Source: Parahaliea aestuarii
GTDB lineage: Bacteria; Pseudomonadota; Gammaproteobacteria; Pseudomonadales; Halieaceae
Direction of reading: 5' to 3'
Assembly (NCBI RefSeq): GCF_008064635.1
Contig: NZ_VRYZ01000005.1
Location: 327,755-391,754 of the forward strand
Length of the DNA: 64,000 bases
Below, one piece after another: positions 9,511 to 19,001 of the stretch (position 1 is its first letter; each line of letters starts with the position of its first letter). The notes beneath the pieces are model-generated. The model ran no database searches and had not been told where the DNA came from. It was given only the letters and a program-made list of their open reading frames with translations. Both the position numbers and the translations under genes were made by a program.

Positions 9511-10385
9511 CTGCCGCCGTCGAAGTGTGCGATCACATCGTCGGCAAAGCGGCGAATACCATCCTGTTTCAGCTGCACATCCTCGGTTTCGCCGTGGTAG
9601 AAAGCCCAGGGCATGGTCAGAATGTGGGTCACGCCGGCGTCTTCCAGGCGGCGGTAGCCGTCGATATCCCAGGCGTCCGAGGGCGTGGCCATCACCTCGA
9701 AGGGCTCGTGGTCGCGGCCGTATTCCCGGCGCCAGCTGTCAATCTGCTCGATACTCTCGATAATGTCCGCCGAAGTCTGCAGGTCGGTGACCCAGCCGTC
9801 GGCCAGGCGGGCGGCGCGGCGCATGGCCGGTTTGGAAATACCCCCAATCCACAGCGGAATGCGCTCGCTCGGGGCCGGGTTCATCTCCAGCCGGTCAAAG
9901 TCGTAGTATTCACCGTGGTACTCCACCATCTCGCCGGTCCATAGCAGGCGCATGATTTCCAGCATCTCATCGGTGCGCTTGCCGCGGCTGCGAAAATCCT
10001 GCTGCAACAGGCCGAACTCGTCCTCCGACCAGCCCACGCCAAAGGCCGGCGTCACCCGGTTGTTGCTGATAATGGCGGCGGTGCTGATGGCCTTGGCCAC
10101 GAGGAAGGGGTTGCGCATGGGCAGCACGAAAATATTGTTGGTAAAACGCAGCCGCTCGGTGATCGCCGCCAGCGCGCCAATGGTCACCCAGGGATCGGGC
10201 CAGTCGGTAAAGGGCTGCCAGCGGCGGGAGCCGTCTTCCGTGTAGGGATAGGGATTGCTGATGCGCTCCGGATTGACCACGTGGTCGGAAAAAGACATGG
10301 CGTGCCAGCCGCAGCTGTCTGCCACCGGGGCCAACTGGGTGAGGTGGGCGACGGTACTGAAAGAGGTGGAAAGGACGAACTTCAC
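9507..10385 (-). CDS. LLM-class (luciferase-like) oxidoreductase, F420-type
   Basis: Member of the bacterial luciferase superfamily; annotated relatives are called F420-dependent, but whether this organism makes F420 or uses FMN cannot be told here. The 292-aa TIM barrel shows the family pattern: HAMSFSDHVVNP near residue 30, LRFTNNIFVLPMRNP, the GVGWSEDEF segment, and IPLWIGGISKPAMRRAA. Translation begins at GTG 10385 with GGAGCAG a few bases upstream. It is divergent from cobB and meets the helicase gene tail to tail with a 4-base overlap. The substrate is unknown. Confidence 0.85.
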   Translation of the reverse strand: MKFVLSTSFSTVAHLTQLAPVADSCGWHAMSFSDHVVNPERISNPYPYTEDGSRRWQPFTDWPDPWVTIGALAAITERLRFTNNIFVLPMRNPFLVAKAISTAAIISNNRVTPAFGVGWSEDEFGLLQQDFRSRGKRTDEMLEIMRLLWTGEMVEYHGEYYDFDRLEMNPAPSERIPLWIGGISKPAMRRAARLADGWVTDLQTSADIIESIEQIDSWRREYGRDHEPFEVMATPSDAWDIDGYRRLEDAGVTHILTMPWAFYHGETEDVQLKQDGIRRFADDVIAHFDGGS

Positions 10386-10471
10386 GCGGACTGCTCCCTG
10401 TTATTATCTGTTCACTGGCTGCCAGAGCCGTTACTGTAAACCCTTCTACCCGGCCCCGGACCACTCCCGCC

Positions 10472-11200
10472 ATGCTCTACTACCGGCAGCGCGCCATCGA
10501 TCAAATTGTCATACTCACCGGCGCCGGTATCTCCGCCGCCTCGGGCCTGTCGACCTTTCGCGATGCCGACGGCCTGTGGGAAAACCACGACCCCATGGAC
10601 ATTGCCACGCCGGAGGCCTTCGCCCGCGACCCGGCCCTGGTGTACCGCTTCTATAACGCCCGGCGCCGGCAATTGGAAGATGTGCAACCCAACAGCGCCC
10701 ACCGCGCGCTGGCACGCCTTCAGGCGGCGCTGGGGGATGCGTTGTTTCTGGTGACGCAAAACGTGGATGACCTTCACGAGCGCGGCGGCAGTGAGCAGGT
10801 CTGCCATATGCACGGCGAACTGCGCTCCATGCTGTGCCTGCACTGTGGCCAGCGACAGCCGGCCCTGCCACAGTTCGACAGGGCTAGCGAATGCCCTTGC
10901 TGCGAAGCCCGCGGCGGCCTGCGCCCCGACATTGTGTGGTTCGGCGAGATACCCCATTTCATGGACACCATCGAGACCCACCTGCGAGCCTGCGACCTGT
11001 TTGTGGCGGTGGGCACCTCCGGCGCGGTATACCCGGCGGCGGGCTTTGTGCAACTGGCGCGCAGCGCCGGCGCGACAACGATCGAGGTCAATCGGGAAGA
11101 GAGCGACGTCGCGGGTTACTTCCACCACCACTACACCGGTTGCGCCACCGATCAGCTCGGCCTGCTGGTGGATGAGTTGATGGCGGGACGGGTCGGGTGA
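10472..11200 (+). CDS. cobB: NAD-dependent protein deacylase (sirtuin, CobB type)
   Basis: Removes acyl groups from lysines using NAD+. The 242 aa carry GAGISAASGLSTFR (NAD site), TQNVDDLHERGG, the catalytic His in HMHGE, and four zinc cysteines (CLHC and CPCC). The segment FYNARRRQL contains the Tyr-x-x-Arg pair that in class III sirtuins recognises succinyl and malonyl groups, so desuccinylase activity is likely alongside deacetylation. It is a stand-alone gene between the divergent LLM gene and convergent rlmG. Confidence 0.94.
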   Translation: MLYYRQRAIDQIVILTGAGISAASGLSTFRDADGLWENHDPMDIATPEAFARDPALVYRFYNARRRQLEDVQPNSAHRALARLQAALGDALFLVTQNVDDLHERGGSEQVCHMHGELRSMLCLHCGQRQPALPQFDRASECPCCEARGGLRPDIVWFGEIPHFMDTIETHLRACDLFVAVGTSGAVYPAAGFVQLARSAGATTIEVNREESDVAGYFHHHYTGCATDQLGLLVDELMAGRVG

Positions 11201-12346
11201 TCAGCGTTTCGGACGGCTGGCCAGCCACACACTGAAGCGGCGGTCATCCGCGATGTGCTCGACCTTGTGGAAGGTGCGCTGCAACAGGGGCAGATAGCGC
11301 AGGTGTCGATTGGCGACCAGGCACAGCTGGCCGCCGTCCGTGAGATGCCGGGCGGCCTGCGACAGCAGGCGGCGGCCGGCATATTCATCCACCGTGTGCT
11401 GCAGGTGGAACGGCGGGTTGCACAGAATCAGGTCCGCCGTCGCCGGTTCGACATCCAGCAAGCCGTCACCGTGGTGAAACTGTAGCGCATCCATGTGATC
11501 GGGAAACAGACGCTGCGCATTGGCCCTCGCGGAAGCCACCGCCATCGCCGACTCATCACAGAACAGTACGCCGCCCGCCAGCCCCTGTGACAGCGCGGCC
11601 AGGCCCAGCACGCCGTTGCCGCAGGCGAGGTCGGTCAGGCGGGTCACCGGCGGCAGCTTGCCCAGGGTCGCCAGTAGCAGGGCGCTGCCGCCATCCAGAC
11701 GATCGCCGCTGAAAGTATTCGGCAGGGCGCGCAGTTCCGCCGCGAGGGGCTGGCAGAGGTAAGCGCGCCACCTGTCGGCCTCCCGGTGACCGTGCGCTTT
11801 TGCCTCAGCACTGACCTGCGCTGAGAAAATCCGCGCCTTGCGCTGGCCGCGGTGGCGTTCGGTGGGGCCAATATACTGCTCGATCAGGTTCGCGGTGTGT
11901 GGCGAGAGGTGTTTGTCCATGCCGCCCACCAGCAAACGTGTGCCTGGATGCTGGCTGGCTGCGATACGGGTCAGCTGGTCGCTAAAGAACTCCAGCTGTT
12001 TCGGCACCCGCATGACTAGCAGGGAGGCGGGGGGTGGTGTATCCAGACTCCAGGTGACGGTAGGTTGCGGGCGCTCATTGCGGCGACAATTATCCGCCGT
12101 CGCGCGGGCACTGAGGGCTGAGTCGGTCCATAGACTCTGGGCGGACAGGGGCAAGGCCAGTGCGCCATGGTCGTCGTTGACAACCACGATTGAGGCGCGG
12201 GAGGGTTCATCCAGCTCCGCCGCTGCCTCCAGCAACAGGCCGTCGGCAGCACACCAGGCCTGCAGCGGCTCCCGCGGACGGGCCGGGTAGCGCTGCAGGT
12301 CAAAGGTGCCGAAGGGTGTAACGAAGCAAGTGTCAGCAGCGTCCAT
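11201..12346 (-). CDS. rlmG: 23S rRNA (guanine-1835-N2) methyltransferase
   Basis: SAM-dependent methylation of a guanine in 23S rRNA. The 381 aa have the two-domain RsmC/RlmG layout: an N-terminal degenerate methyltransferase half (PLQAWCAADGLLL, then MRVPKQLEF) and a C-terminal active half with the SAM loop LACGNGVLGLAAL and catalytic NPPFH. The GNRHL-like VANRHLRYL and the N-terminal PLQAW..AD block match RlmG better than RsmC. The ATG at 12346 shares one base with the mltD stop (TGATG); a TTG one codon upstream is less likely. It is the last gene of the gloB-mltD-rlmG run. Confidence 0.88.
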   Translation of the reverse strand: MDAADTCFVTPFGTFDLQRYPARPREPLQAWCAADGLLLEAAAELDEPSRASIVVVNDDHGALALPLSAQSLWTDSALSARATADNCRRNERPQPTVTWSLDTPPPASLLVMRVPKQLEFFSDQLTRIAASQHPGTRLLVGGMDKHLSPHTANLIEQYIGPTERHRGQRKARIFSAQVSAEAKAHGHREADRWRAYLCQPLAAELRALPNTFSGDRLDGGSALLLATLGKLPPVTRLTDLACGNGVLGLAALSQGLAGGVLFCDESAMAVASARANAQRLFPDHMDALQFHHGDGLLDVEPATADLILCNPPFHLQHTVDEYAGRRLLSQAARHLTDGGQLCLVANRHLRYLPLLQRTFHKVEHIADDRRFSVWLASRPKR

Positions 12347-13725
12347 CAACCGTCGTCGCTGAGGTACAGGGTCAACTGCTGGCCCGGCTGCAGATAGGCC
12401 CCCGGGTTCAGGGAATTCCAGCTGATGATGTCGTTGATGGACACTTTAAAGCGGCCGGCGATGCGGTACAGTGAATCGCCTTTACGCACCCGGTAGCCAT
12501 GGCTACGCGGCGTGCCGCCACTCTTGGCCAGGCTGCCGGACCCGGGGTTTCCCCGCGGAATCAGCAGGGTATCTCCGGCGCGGATCAGGTTGCCGCGCAG
12601 GTGGTTGGTGTCCCGCAACAGGCCGACCTCGGTGCCAAAGCGCCGGGCAATACTGCTCAGGCTGTCGCCGCGCTGGATGCGGTAGTGTTCCCACCGGACC
12701 CGCTCGTCACTGCCGAGTTCGGCCACAGCCTCTTCAAAACGGGGCGCGGCGTCGGGGGGCAGCAACAGTTCGTGGGCCTGGTTGGGGGCGGTGGCCCAGC
12801 GCAGCTGGCCAGGGTTCAGGGCCCGCAGCAGGTCCTCGTCCACGCCGGCCAGCTCCGCGGCGCGAGACAGCTCGATCTGGCCGCCGGTGGGGGTGGCCAC
12901 GAAGGCCGGGTCATTGGGCAGCGGCGGCAACTCGACACCGTAGCGGTCGGGATTGCCGATAATGGAACTAAGGGCGAGGAGCTTTGGCACGTAGCGCTTT
13001 GTCTCCTTTGGCAGGGGCAGCGACCAGTAATCGGTGGGCTTGCCAGCGGCCTCGTTGGCTGCGATTGCGCGGTTCACGCGCCCCGCGCCGGAGTTGTAGG
13101 CCGCCAGGGTCAGCAGCCAGTCGCCGTCGAAATCCGCCTGCAGTGCCTCCAGGTAGTCGAGCGCCACCCGGGTGGATGCACGCACATCCTGGCGCCCGTC
13201 GTACCACCAGTTGCTGGTCAACCCCAGGTGTTCACCGGTAGCCGGCATGATCTGCCACAAACCCGCCGCGTGGTTGGGAGAGCGGGCAAAGGGGTCCATG
13301 GTGCTTTCCACCAGGGGCAGGAGGGCAATCTCCGCCGGCATGCCGCGGGCTTCCACCTCGTCGGCGATGTAATACAGGTAGAGTGCGGAGCGCTCGGTAA
13401 TCACATCCAGGTAGTTGTCCTGCTGCAGGAAGGATTGCCGGGCGGCCTTGACCTGGTCGTTGTTGGTGATCTGCCAGGAGAGCTGGTCGCCCAGCCGCTG
13501 CCACAGGTCTTCCGCGTCCTGGTCCACCGGCTGCAGGGGAGTCGGGCGCCGGGGCAGGGGTTGTGCCGTAACTGGCGATCTCGCGGGCACCTTGCCGGCC
13601 ACCGTTGTGGTCTCTGCCTGTCCCGCCCGGCCATCGGCCGATTCCGGCGCCAGGCTTTGGCAACCCGCCGCCAGAGCTATGCTGCAAACGACTGCAGATA
13701 GTCGATATAAGTCTTTGAAAATCAA
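12346..13725 (-). CDS. mltD: Membrane-bound lytic murein transglycosylase D (lipoprotein)
   Basis: Cleaves peptidoglycan glycan strands from the periplasmic side of a membrane. The 459 aa begin with a lipoprotein signal (SIALAAGC, lipidated Cys22), then an SLT domain with catalytic Glu in ALLPLVESTMDP and AAGLWQIMPATG, and end with two LysM repeats (YRIQRGDSLSSIARRFG and GYRVRKGDSLYRIAGRF). Translation starts at TTG 13725, since no ATG precedes the signal peptide; AGAAG lies 7 bases upstream. It sits 15 bases after gloB and overlaps rlmG by one base. The gene order next to gloB, rnhA and dnaQ is conserved in gammaproteobacteria. Confidence 0.93.
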   Translation of the reverse strand: MIFKDLYRLSAVVCSIALAAGCQSLAPESADGRAGQAETTTVAGKVPARSPVTAQPLPRRPTPLQPVDQDAEDLWQRLGDQLSWQITNNDQVKAARQSFLQQDNYLDVITERSALYLYYIADEVEARGMPAEIALLPLVESTMDPFARSPNHAAGLWQIMPATGEHLGLTSNWWYDGRQDVRASTRVALDYLEALQADFDGDWLLTLAAYNSGAGRVNRAIAANEAAGKPTDYWSLPLPKETKRYVPKLLALSSIIGNPDRYGVELPPLPNDPAFVATPTGGQIELSRAAELAGVDEDLLRALNPGQLRWATAPNQAHELLLPPDAAPRFEEAVAELGSDERVRWEHYRIQRGDSLSSIARRFGTEVGLLRDTNHLRGNLIRAGDTLLIPRGNPGSGSLAKSGGTPRSHGYRVRKGDSLYRIAGRFKVSINDIISWNSLNPGAYLQPGQQLTLYLSDDG

Positions 13726-13740
13726 ATTTTATCTTCTTCG

Positions 13741-14508
13741 CTAGAAATGGTCTTTCCAAGCCCGCACGGTAGCGAATACCTCGGCACCGGAAGCGCCCTC
13801 CAGGCGCCCCTGCTGGCTCAGGGCATCGCGCAAGGCGGCCGTGTTACATCGCATGAAGGGATTGGTGGCCAGCTCCTGCCCGATACTGGTGGGCACTGTG
13901 GGCTCGCTGCGCTCGCGCAGGTTGCGGCAGTGTGTTTCACGTTTGGCCAGGTCGTGATTGTCCGGCTCCACCGCTCGCGCGAAAGCCAGGTTGGCGAGGG
14001 TATACTCGTGGGCACAGTAAACCAGCGTCTCTGGCGGCAGCGCTGCCAGCGACTGCAGGGACTGGTGCATCATTGCCGGCGAGCCTTCGAAGAGTCGCCC
14101 GCAACCGCCGGCGAACAGGGTATCGCCGCAAAACAGCAGGGGCTGGTCGCCAGCGTGGAAATAGGCGATGTGGTCGAGGGTATGGCCAGGCACTTCCAGT
14201 ACCTCGAAGTCGTGACCAAGTACGGTGACCCGGTCATTGGCCCCGAGCCGCTCGCTGATCGCTTCGATGGCCGGATTGTGTGGCCCCCACACCGGTACAT
14301 CGTGAATCGCGAGTAACTCGGGCAGGCCGCCAACATGGTCGAAGTGGTGGTGAGTGATCAATATTCCGGCAAGACGCAGGCCGCGTTCTTGCAGGGTGCG
14401 CCGTACCGGGCCGGCTTCGCCCGGGTCGACGACTACCGCTTCCCCGGCGTGCTCCAGAAGCCAGATGTAATTATCGTTGAATGCCGGAATCGGCAGTATT
14501 GAAAGCAT
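13741..14508 (-). CDS. gloB: Hydroxyacylglutathione hydrolase (glyoxalase II)
   Basis: Hydrolyses S-lactoylglutathione in methylglyoxal detoxification. The 255 aa, starting at ATG 14508 (MLSILPIPAFNDNYIWLL), show the metallo-beta-lactamase zinc motif THHHFDHVGG, the VPGHTLDH block and FCGDTLFAGGCGR. The longer frame start at 14562 adds 18 residues not typical of the family and is rejected. It is the first gene of the minus-strand run gloB-mltD-rlmG and divergent from the methyltransferase-rnhA-dnaQ operon. Confidence 0.95.
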   Translation of the reverse strand: MLSILPIPAFNDNYIWLLEHAGEAVVVDPGEAGPVRRTLQERGLRLAGILITHHHFDHVGGLPELLAIHDVPVWGPHNPAIEAISERLGANDRVTVLGHDFEVLEVPGHTLDHIAYFHAGDQPLLFCGDTLFAGGCGRLFEGSPAMMHQSLQSLAALPPETLVYCAHEYTLANLAFARAVEPDNHDLAKRETHCRNLRERSEPTVPTSIGQELATNPFMRCNTAALRDALSQQGRLEGASGAEVFATVRAWKDHF

Positions 14509-14623
14509 GGCGCACCGTTCAATTGAGCTGAAAATCCAGTACCATTGACGCACTGTAAGCACCCCGCAGGGGCTTCGGCATCGGCTATCTGACCGCGCGC
14601 CGAGGAAAGAGTTTAACGAGATT

Positions 14624-15373
14624 TTGACGGAACTGGAAACCTGGTATCAGAGCCCCAGGGGCGAGTACCTGCTGGAATGCCTGCGCGCGAAGCTGGCGGC
14701 CGAGCTGGATACCGCCTTCGGCTACCACCTGGTCCAGGTGGGTGTGACTGGCTGCCACCCACTGTTCGAGAGCAGCCCGATCCGCCACCGCATCGCCGTG
14801 GCGCCGGACCGCGGTGAACGTGTCGGGTTACAGGCGCTGGCCTACGAGCTGCCCCTGGCCAGCGACAGTGTGGATGTGCTGATTGCCCATCACGCGCTCG
14901 AGTTCTGCGCCAATCCGCATCAGGCCCTGCGGGAAATACACCGGGTTCTCACCCCCCAGGGGCGTGTGTTCATCATCGGCTTCAACCCCGCCAGCCTGCC
15001 GGGTATGGGCATGGCCCTGTCCTCGCGTTTCGGCTCGACCCTCTGGCGCCAGCGGCGCGCTATCAGCACCTGGCGCTTGCACGATTGGCTCAACCTGCTG
15101 GGGCTGGAAGTCGAAGAGGTCCACCACTGCTTTGCCCTGCCGCCCGCGGGGCGCGGGCGCCTGCGGCGGGGCATCGAGGCCGCCAACGCCTGGTGTACAC
15201 AACACGGGCTACCCATCGGCGGCGTCTACCTGGTGCACGCCATCAAGCAGGTGGCGGGGCAGGTGCGCCCGGTGCAGCGTTCGCGCAGCCCGCGGCTGAT
15301 TGATCTGGCCGTACCCAAGCCGGCTACCCGGCCGGCCCCCACCTCACGGTCCAAAGGAGACAGTGCCGCTTGA
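14624..15373 (+). CDS. Class I SAM-dependent methyltransferase (YafS-like)
   Basis: Methyltransferase of unknown substrate, in the place that yafS occupies between gloB and rnhA in enterobacteria. The 249 aa lack a sharp glycine-rich motif I, but have [47 protein letters not shown], which in parts is the standard motif II/III stretch of the Methyltransf_11 family. Translation probably starts at TTG 14624, with GAGG about 18 bases upstream and no ATG available. The stop overlaps the TTG start of rnhA. Confidence 0.8.
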   Translation: MTELETWYQSPRGEYLLECLRAKLAAELDTAFGYHLVQVGVTGCHPLFESSPIRHRIAVAPDRGERVGLQALAYELPLASDSVDVLIAHHALEFCANPHQALREIHRVLTPQGRVFIIGFNPASLPGMGMALSSRFGSTLWRQRRAISTWRLHDWLNLLGLEVEEVHHCFALPPAGRGRLRRGIEAANAWCTQHGLPIGGVYLVHAIKQVAGQVRPVQRSRSPRLIDLAVPKPATRPAPTSRSKGDSAA

Positions 15374-15807
15374 AGGTTGTAGAAATTTTTACCGACGGTG
15401 CCTGCCGCGGCAATCCCGGCCCTGGCGGCTGGGGCGCCCTGCTGCGCTACCAGGGTCGGGAACGCGAGCTCTACGGGGCAGAGCCCGACACTACCAACAA
15501 CCGTATGGAACTGACCGCTGCCATCGAAGGCTTACGGGCACTGAAGGAACCCTGCGCTGTCACCCTCACCACCGACTCAGTCTACGTGCGTGACGGCATC
15601 ACCAAGTGGCTGGCCAACTGGAAGGCCAAAGACTGGAAAACGGCCGCGCGCAAACCGGTCAAGAACGAGGATCTGTGGCGCGCCCTGGACGAGCAGAACC
15701 AGCGCCATCGGGTGGACTGGCGCTGGGTGAAGGGGCACAGCGGCCATCGTGAAAATGAAATTGCCGACCAGCTTGCCAACCGCGGCATCGACGAGATGAG
15801 AGCATGA
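15370..15807 (+). CDS. rnhA: Ribonuclease HI
   Basis: Cuts the RNA strand of RNA-DNA hybrids. The 145-aa product has the four catalytic acids in context: [28 protein letters not shown] and ENEIADQLA, plus the WVKGHSGH loop. It starts at TTG 15370, overlapping the upstream stop, and its own stop overlaps the dnaQ ATG (ATGA), so all three genes are tightly coupled. Confidence 0.96.
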   Translation: MKVVEIFTDGACRGNPGPGGWGALLRYQGRERELYGAEPDTTNNRMELTAAIEGLRALKEPCAVTLTTDSVYVRDGITKWLANWKAKDWKTAARKPVKNEDLWRALDEQNQRHRVDWRWVKGHSGHRENEIADQLANRGIDEMRA

Positions 15808-16526
15808 GACAGATCGTACTCGACACCGAAACCACCGGCCTGGAAGTGAGCCAGGGCCACCGGATCATCGAGATTGGCTGTGTGGAGTTGATGAACCGCC
15901 GCCTGACCGGCAACCACTACCACCAGTACATCAATCCCGAGCGGGAAGTGGACCAGGGCGCTATCGAAGTGCACGGCATCACCAATGATTTCCTGCAGGA
16001 CAAGCCGCTTTTCGCGCAGATTGCCCGGGACTTTCTCGAATTCGTCAGCGGCGCCGAGCTGATCATTCACAATGCGGCCTTCGACATCGGCTTCCTCAAC
16101 GCCGAACTGCGCCGCCTGGACGCTGGACTGCCGGATGTGGACGCGGTGTGCAGCGTGGTGGACAGCCTGGCCATGGCGCGCAAGAAGCATCCCGGCCAGC
16201 GCAATACCCTGGACGCCCTGTGTACTCGCTACATGGTGGACAACTCCCAGCGCGACCTGCACGGCGCACTGCTGGACTCGGAGATTCTGGCGGATGTCTA
16301 CCTGGCCATGACCGGCGGCCAGACCATGCTCACCCTGTCTGATCAGGACGGGGAGGGCGAAGGCGGCAGCCGGGGCGGCGAGGGTATCCGCCGGCTCGCG
16401 GCCGACCGCCGGCCGCTGCCGGTGATCGCTCCCAGCGCCGGGGAACTGGCGGCGCACGAGGCGCAACTGGAAGCGATTGCGGCGAGCAGCGGCGGCAGGG
16501 TCTTGTGGCGGGAGTCCGCTAAATAA
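15804..16526 (+). CDS. dnaQ: DNA polymerase III epsilon subunit (proofreading exonuclease)
   Basis: 3'-5' exonuclease that proofreads the replicative polymerase. The 240 aa carry ExoI ([10 protein letters not shown]), the EVHGITND block, ExoII ([15 protein letters not shown]) and ExoIII ([15 protein letters not shown]). The C-terminal segment, rich in Gly and Arg, would bind the alpha subunit. It is the last gene of the operon; its last 8 bases overlap the convergent nhaB. Confidence 0.96.
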   Translation: MRQIVLDTETTGLEVSQGHRIIEIGCVELMNRRLTGNHYHQYINPEREVDQGAIEVHGITNDFLQDKPLFAQIARDFLEFVSGAELIIHNAAFDIGFLNAELRRLDAGLPDVDAVCSVVDSLAMARKKHPGQRNTLDALCTRYMVDNSQRDLHGALLDSEILADVYLAMTGGQTMLTLSDQDGEGEGGSRGGEGIRRLAADRRPLPVIAPSAGELAAHEAQLEAIAASSGGRVLWRESAK

Positions 16527-18027
16527 ACGCCGCCACGCAGGCAAGGCCCACGCCGCCCAACACCAGGGTGTAGGGCGCAGCCATGATCACCATGCGGCCG
16601 TAGGAGAGGCGAATGAGCGGCGCCAGCGCAGAGGTCAGCAGGAACAGAAACGCTGCCTGACCGTTGGGCGTCGCCACACTGGGCAGGTTGGTGCCGGTGT
16701 TGATTGCCACTGCCAGCTGGTCGAATTCCGCGCGGGTGATGGTGCCGGCATCCAGCGCATCCTTGACCTCATTGATGTAGACCGTGGCCACAAACACGTT
16801 GTCGCTGATCATCGACAGGACACCATTGGCCAGGAAGAACATGGGCGGCCGGATATCCGAATCCATGGCCAGCACCGCGTTGATCACCGGGGTGAACAGG
16901 TGCTGCTCGTGGATCACCGCCACCACGGCAAAGAACACTACCAGCAGGGCGGTAAAGGGCAGGGCCTCTTCAAAGGCATGGCCGATCTGGTGCTCCTCCA
17001 CCACACCGTTGAATGCTGTCAGCAGCACGATCACCATCAGCCCGATCAGGCCCACAGCCGCCCAGTGGAAAGCCAGCGCCACCACCAGCAGAACGGCCAC
17101 CGAGCCCTGCACCAGCAGGCGGGCGTTCATGCGGTCGTTGCGGCGCGACTCCTCGCGCTCCTGGAACTCCTCGAGTACCCGGCGCACATTGTCCGGCAGC
17201 TTGGCGCCGTAGCCGAACTTGCCGCTGAGTTCCAGCAGGGCACAGGTCACAAGGCCACTCACCAGTACCGGCATGGTGACCGGCGCCATAATGGTAACGA
17301 ATTTCACGAAGCTCCAGTCCGCCACGGTGGCGATCAGCAGGTTCTGGGGTTCGCCGACCAGGGTGCACACCCCGCCCAGTGCCGTGCCGATCGCGCCGTG
17401 CATCAGCAGGCTGCGCAGGAAGGCGCGGAAATCCTCGAGGTCAGTGCGGTGGTTTTCATGGACGCTGTTGTCGTCGGCGTGGTCGTGTGAGTCCTCATGG
17501 GCAATCTGCTTGCCGGAAGCGACCTTGTGGTACACCGCATAGAAGCCGACACCGACGCTGATCAGCACCGCAGTAACCGTCAAGGCGTCGAGGAACGCCG
17601 ATAGAAAGGCCGACACGAAGCAGAACATCAGTGACAGGGCGACCTTGGATTTAACCCGCAGCAGGATCTTGGTAAATACCCACAGCAGTAGTTCTTTCAT
17701 GAAGTAAATACCCGCCACCATGAACATCAGCAGCAGAATCACCTCGAAGTTGGCCAGCGCCTCGTCGTAGACCGACTGCGGCGAGGCCATGCCCAGTATC
17801 ACCGCTTCCAGTGCCAGCAGACCGCCCGGTTGCAGCGGATAGCAGCGCAGGGCCAGGGCCAGGGTAAAGATGAATTCGGCGATCAGAATCCACCCGGTGA
17901 CGAACGGCCCGAGCACCCAGAGGAAAACCGGGTTCAGGAGCAGGAAGGCGACGATGGTTTTTTTATACCAGGCGGGGGAGGGCCCGAGGAAATTCTTCCA
18001 CAGGGCGGAGGCTACCGACTCAGACAT
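16519..18027 (-). CDS. nhaB: Na+/H+ antiporter NhaB
   Basis: Inner-membrane electrogenic sodium/proton antiporter for salt and pH homeostasis. The 502 aa match the family length (about 510). About ten to twelve hydrophobic helices are visible, with family stretches [11 protein letters not shown] at the N terminus, [22 protein letters not shown] in parts, a charged His/Asp-rich loop near residue 180 ([14 protein letters not shown]) and [21 protein letters not shown] near the C terminus. It is monocistronic, divergent from nudC. Confidence 0.93.
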   Translation of the reverse strand: MSESVASALWKNFLGPSPAWYKKTIVAFLLLNPVFLWVLGPFVTGWILIAEFIFTLALALRCYPLQPGGLLALEAVILGMASPQSVYDEALANFEVILLLMFMVAGIYFMKELLLWVFTKILLRVKSKVALSLMFCFVSAFLSAFLDALTVTAVLISVGVGFYAVYHKVASGKQIAHEDSHDHADDNSVHENHRTDLEDFRAFLRSLLMHGAIGTALGGVCTLVGEPQNLLIATVADWSFVKFVTIMAPVTMPVLVSGLVTCALLELSGKFGYGAKLPDNVRRVLEEFQEREESRRNDRMNARLLVQGSVAVLLVVALAFHWAAVGLIGLMVIVLLTAFNGVVEEHQIGHAFEEALPFTALLVVFFAVVAVIHEQHLFTPVINAVLAMDSDIRPPMFFLANGVLSMISDNVFVATVYINEVKDALDAGTITRAEFDQLAVAINTGTNLPSVATPNGQAAFLFLLTSALAPLIRLSYGRMVIMAAPYTLVLGGVGLACVAAFI

Positions 18028-18177
18028 AACAGGCTTGGAACCCTTGGCAAATTTTAGCGGGCCATTCTATACACGTTCAAATGCCAAGGGGAACCGCTTT
18101 AGTGCACCCGGCTTGCCCGCTCCGGGGTGGGGGCATACCATAGCCGGCTACCAATAGCGCGGAGAAAGCGTCCCGAC

Positions 18178-18990
18178 ATGTTCCGACTGGACAATCATCC
18201 CCCCGTAAACCGGGGGCGCGTGCTGCACATTGTGTTTCAGGACGGTGAACTGCTGAGCGACCTGCGCTCTCCCCAGGCCTGCCTGCTGGGGGAGGATGAA
18301 CTGTACGACAATGGCTGGGTCATCCTGCGCGAGCAGTTTGTCGGCTACTGGGGCGAGCAGCCCTGTTTCGCGGTGGAAATCGACAGCGGCCACAGCCCCG
18401 ACCCCATGCGCTTCCAGCGGGGTAGCCTGTACAGCATTCTCGGCCGGGTGGAAGATCCGCTCTTCGCCATGGCCGGTCGCGCCGCGCAACTGCTGAACTG
18501 GGAGAAAGATCACCAGTTCTGCGGCCGCTGCGGTAGCCCGATGGAGCTGGACAGCGCCGAACGCGCCATGCGCTGCCGACCCTGCCGTACCATCAATTAC
18601 CCGCGTATTTCGCCCTGTATCATTACCCTGGTGACTCGCGGTGAGGAACTGCTGCTGGCCCGCAATGCGAATTTCCCCCGGGCCATGTACAGTACGCTTG
18701 CGGGCTTCATCGAAGCCGGGGAGAGCGCCGAGGACACTCTGCACCGCGAAGTGAAGGAAGAGGTGGGAATCGATGTCCACAATCTGCAGTATTTCAACTC
18801 CCAGCCCTGGCCCTTTCCCAGCCAGCTGATGCTGGGTTTCTACGCCGAGTATGCGGGCGGCGAGATTGTCTGCGACCCCGCTGAAATCGCCGACGCCCGC
18901 TGGTTCCACTATACGGATCTACCCCAGGTGCCTCCCCCCAGTTCGGTGGCGGGGCAACTGATTCGGCACTACGTGCAATCCCTTAACTGA
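18178..18990 (+). CDS. nudC: NAD+ diphosphatase (RNA decapping Nudix hydrolase)
   Basis: Splits NAD(H) to AMP and NMN(H); homologues also remove NAD caps from RNA. The 270 aa start at ATG 18178 with GGAGAAAG upstream. A zinc ribbon (CGRC...CRPC) precedes a complete Nudix box (GFIEAGESAEDTLHREVKEEVG), and the NudC signature SQPWPFPSQLM follows it. The frame start at 18127 lies upstream of the ribosome site and is rejected. sohB follows after 11 bases. Confidence 0.95.
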   Translation: MFRLDNHPPVNRGRVLHIVFQDGELLSDLRSPQACLLGEDELYDNGWVILREQFVGYWGEQPCFAVEIDSGHSPDPMRFQRGSLYSILGRVEDPLFAMAGRAAQLLNWEKDHQFCGRCGSPMELDSAERAMRCRPCRTINYPRISPCIITLVTRGEELLLARNANFPRAMYSTLAGFIEAGESAEDTLHREVKEEVGIDVHNLQYFNSQPWPFPSQLMLGFYAEYAGGEIVCDPAEIADARWFHYTDLPQVPPPSSVAGQLIRHYVQSLN

Positions 18991-19001
18991 CAGAGGTCAC
19001 T

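Noticed and set aside
12499..13701. 400-codon plus-strand frame
   Set aside because: Antisense to mltD; composition is biased to Gly, Gln and His, and no motif is present.
13700..13715. ATAAGT near the mltD start as another regulon site
   Set aside because: It lacks the left half of the palindrome and lies in coding sequence.
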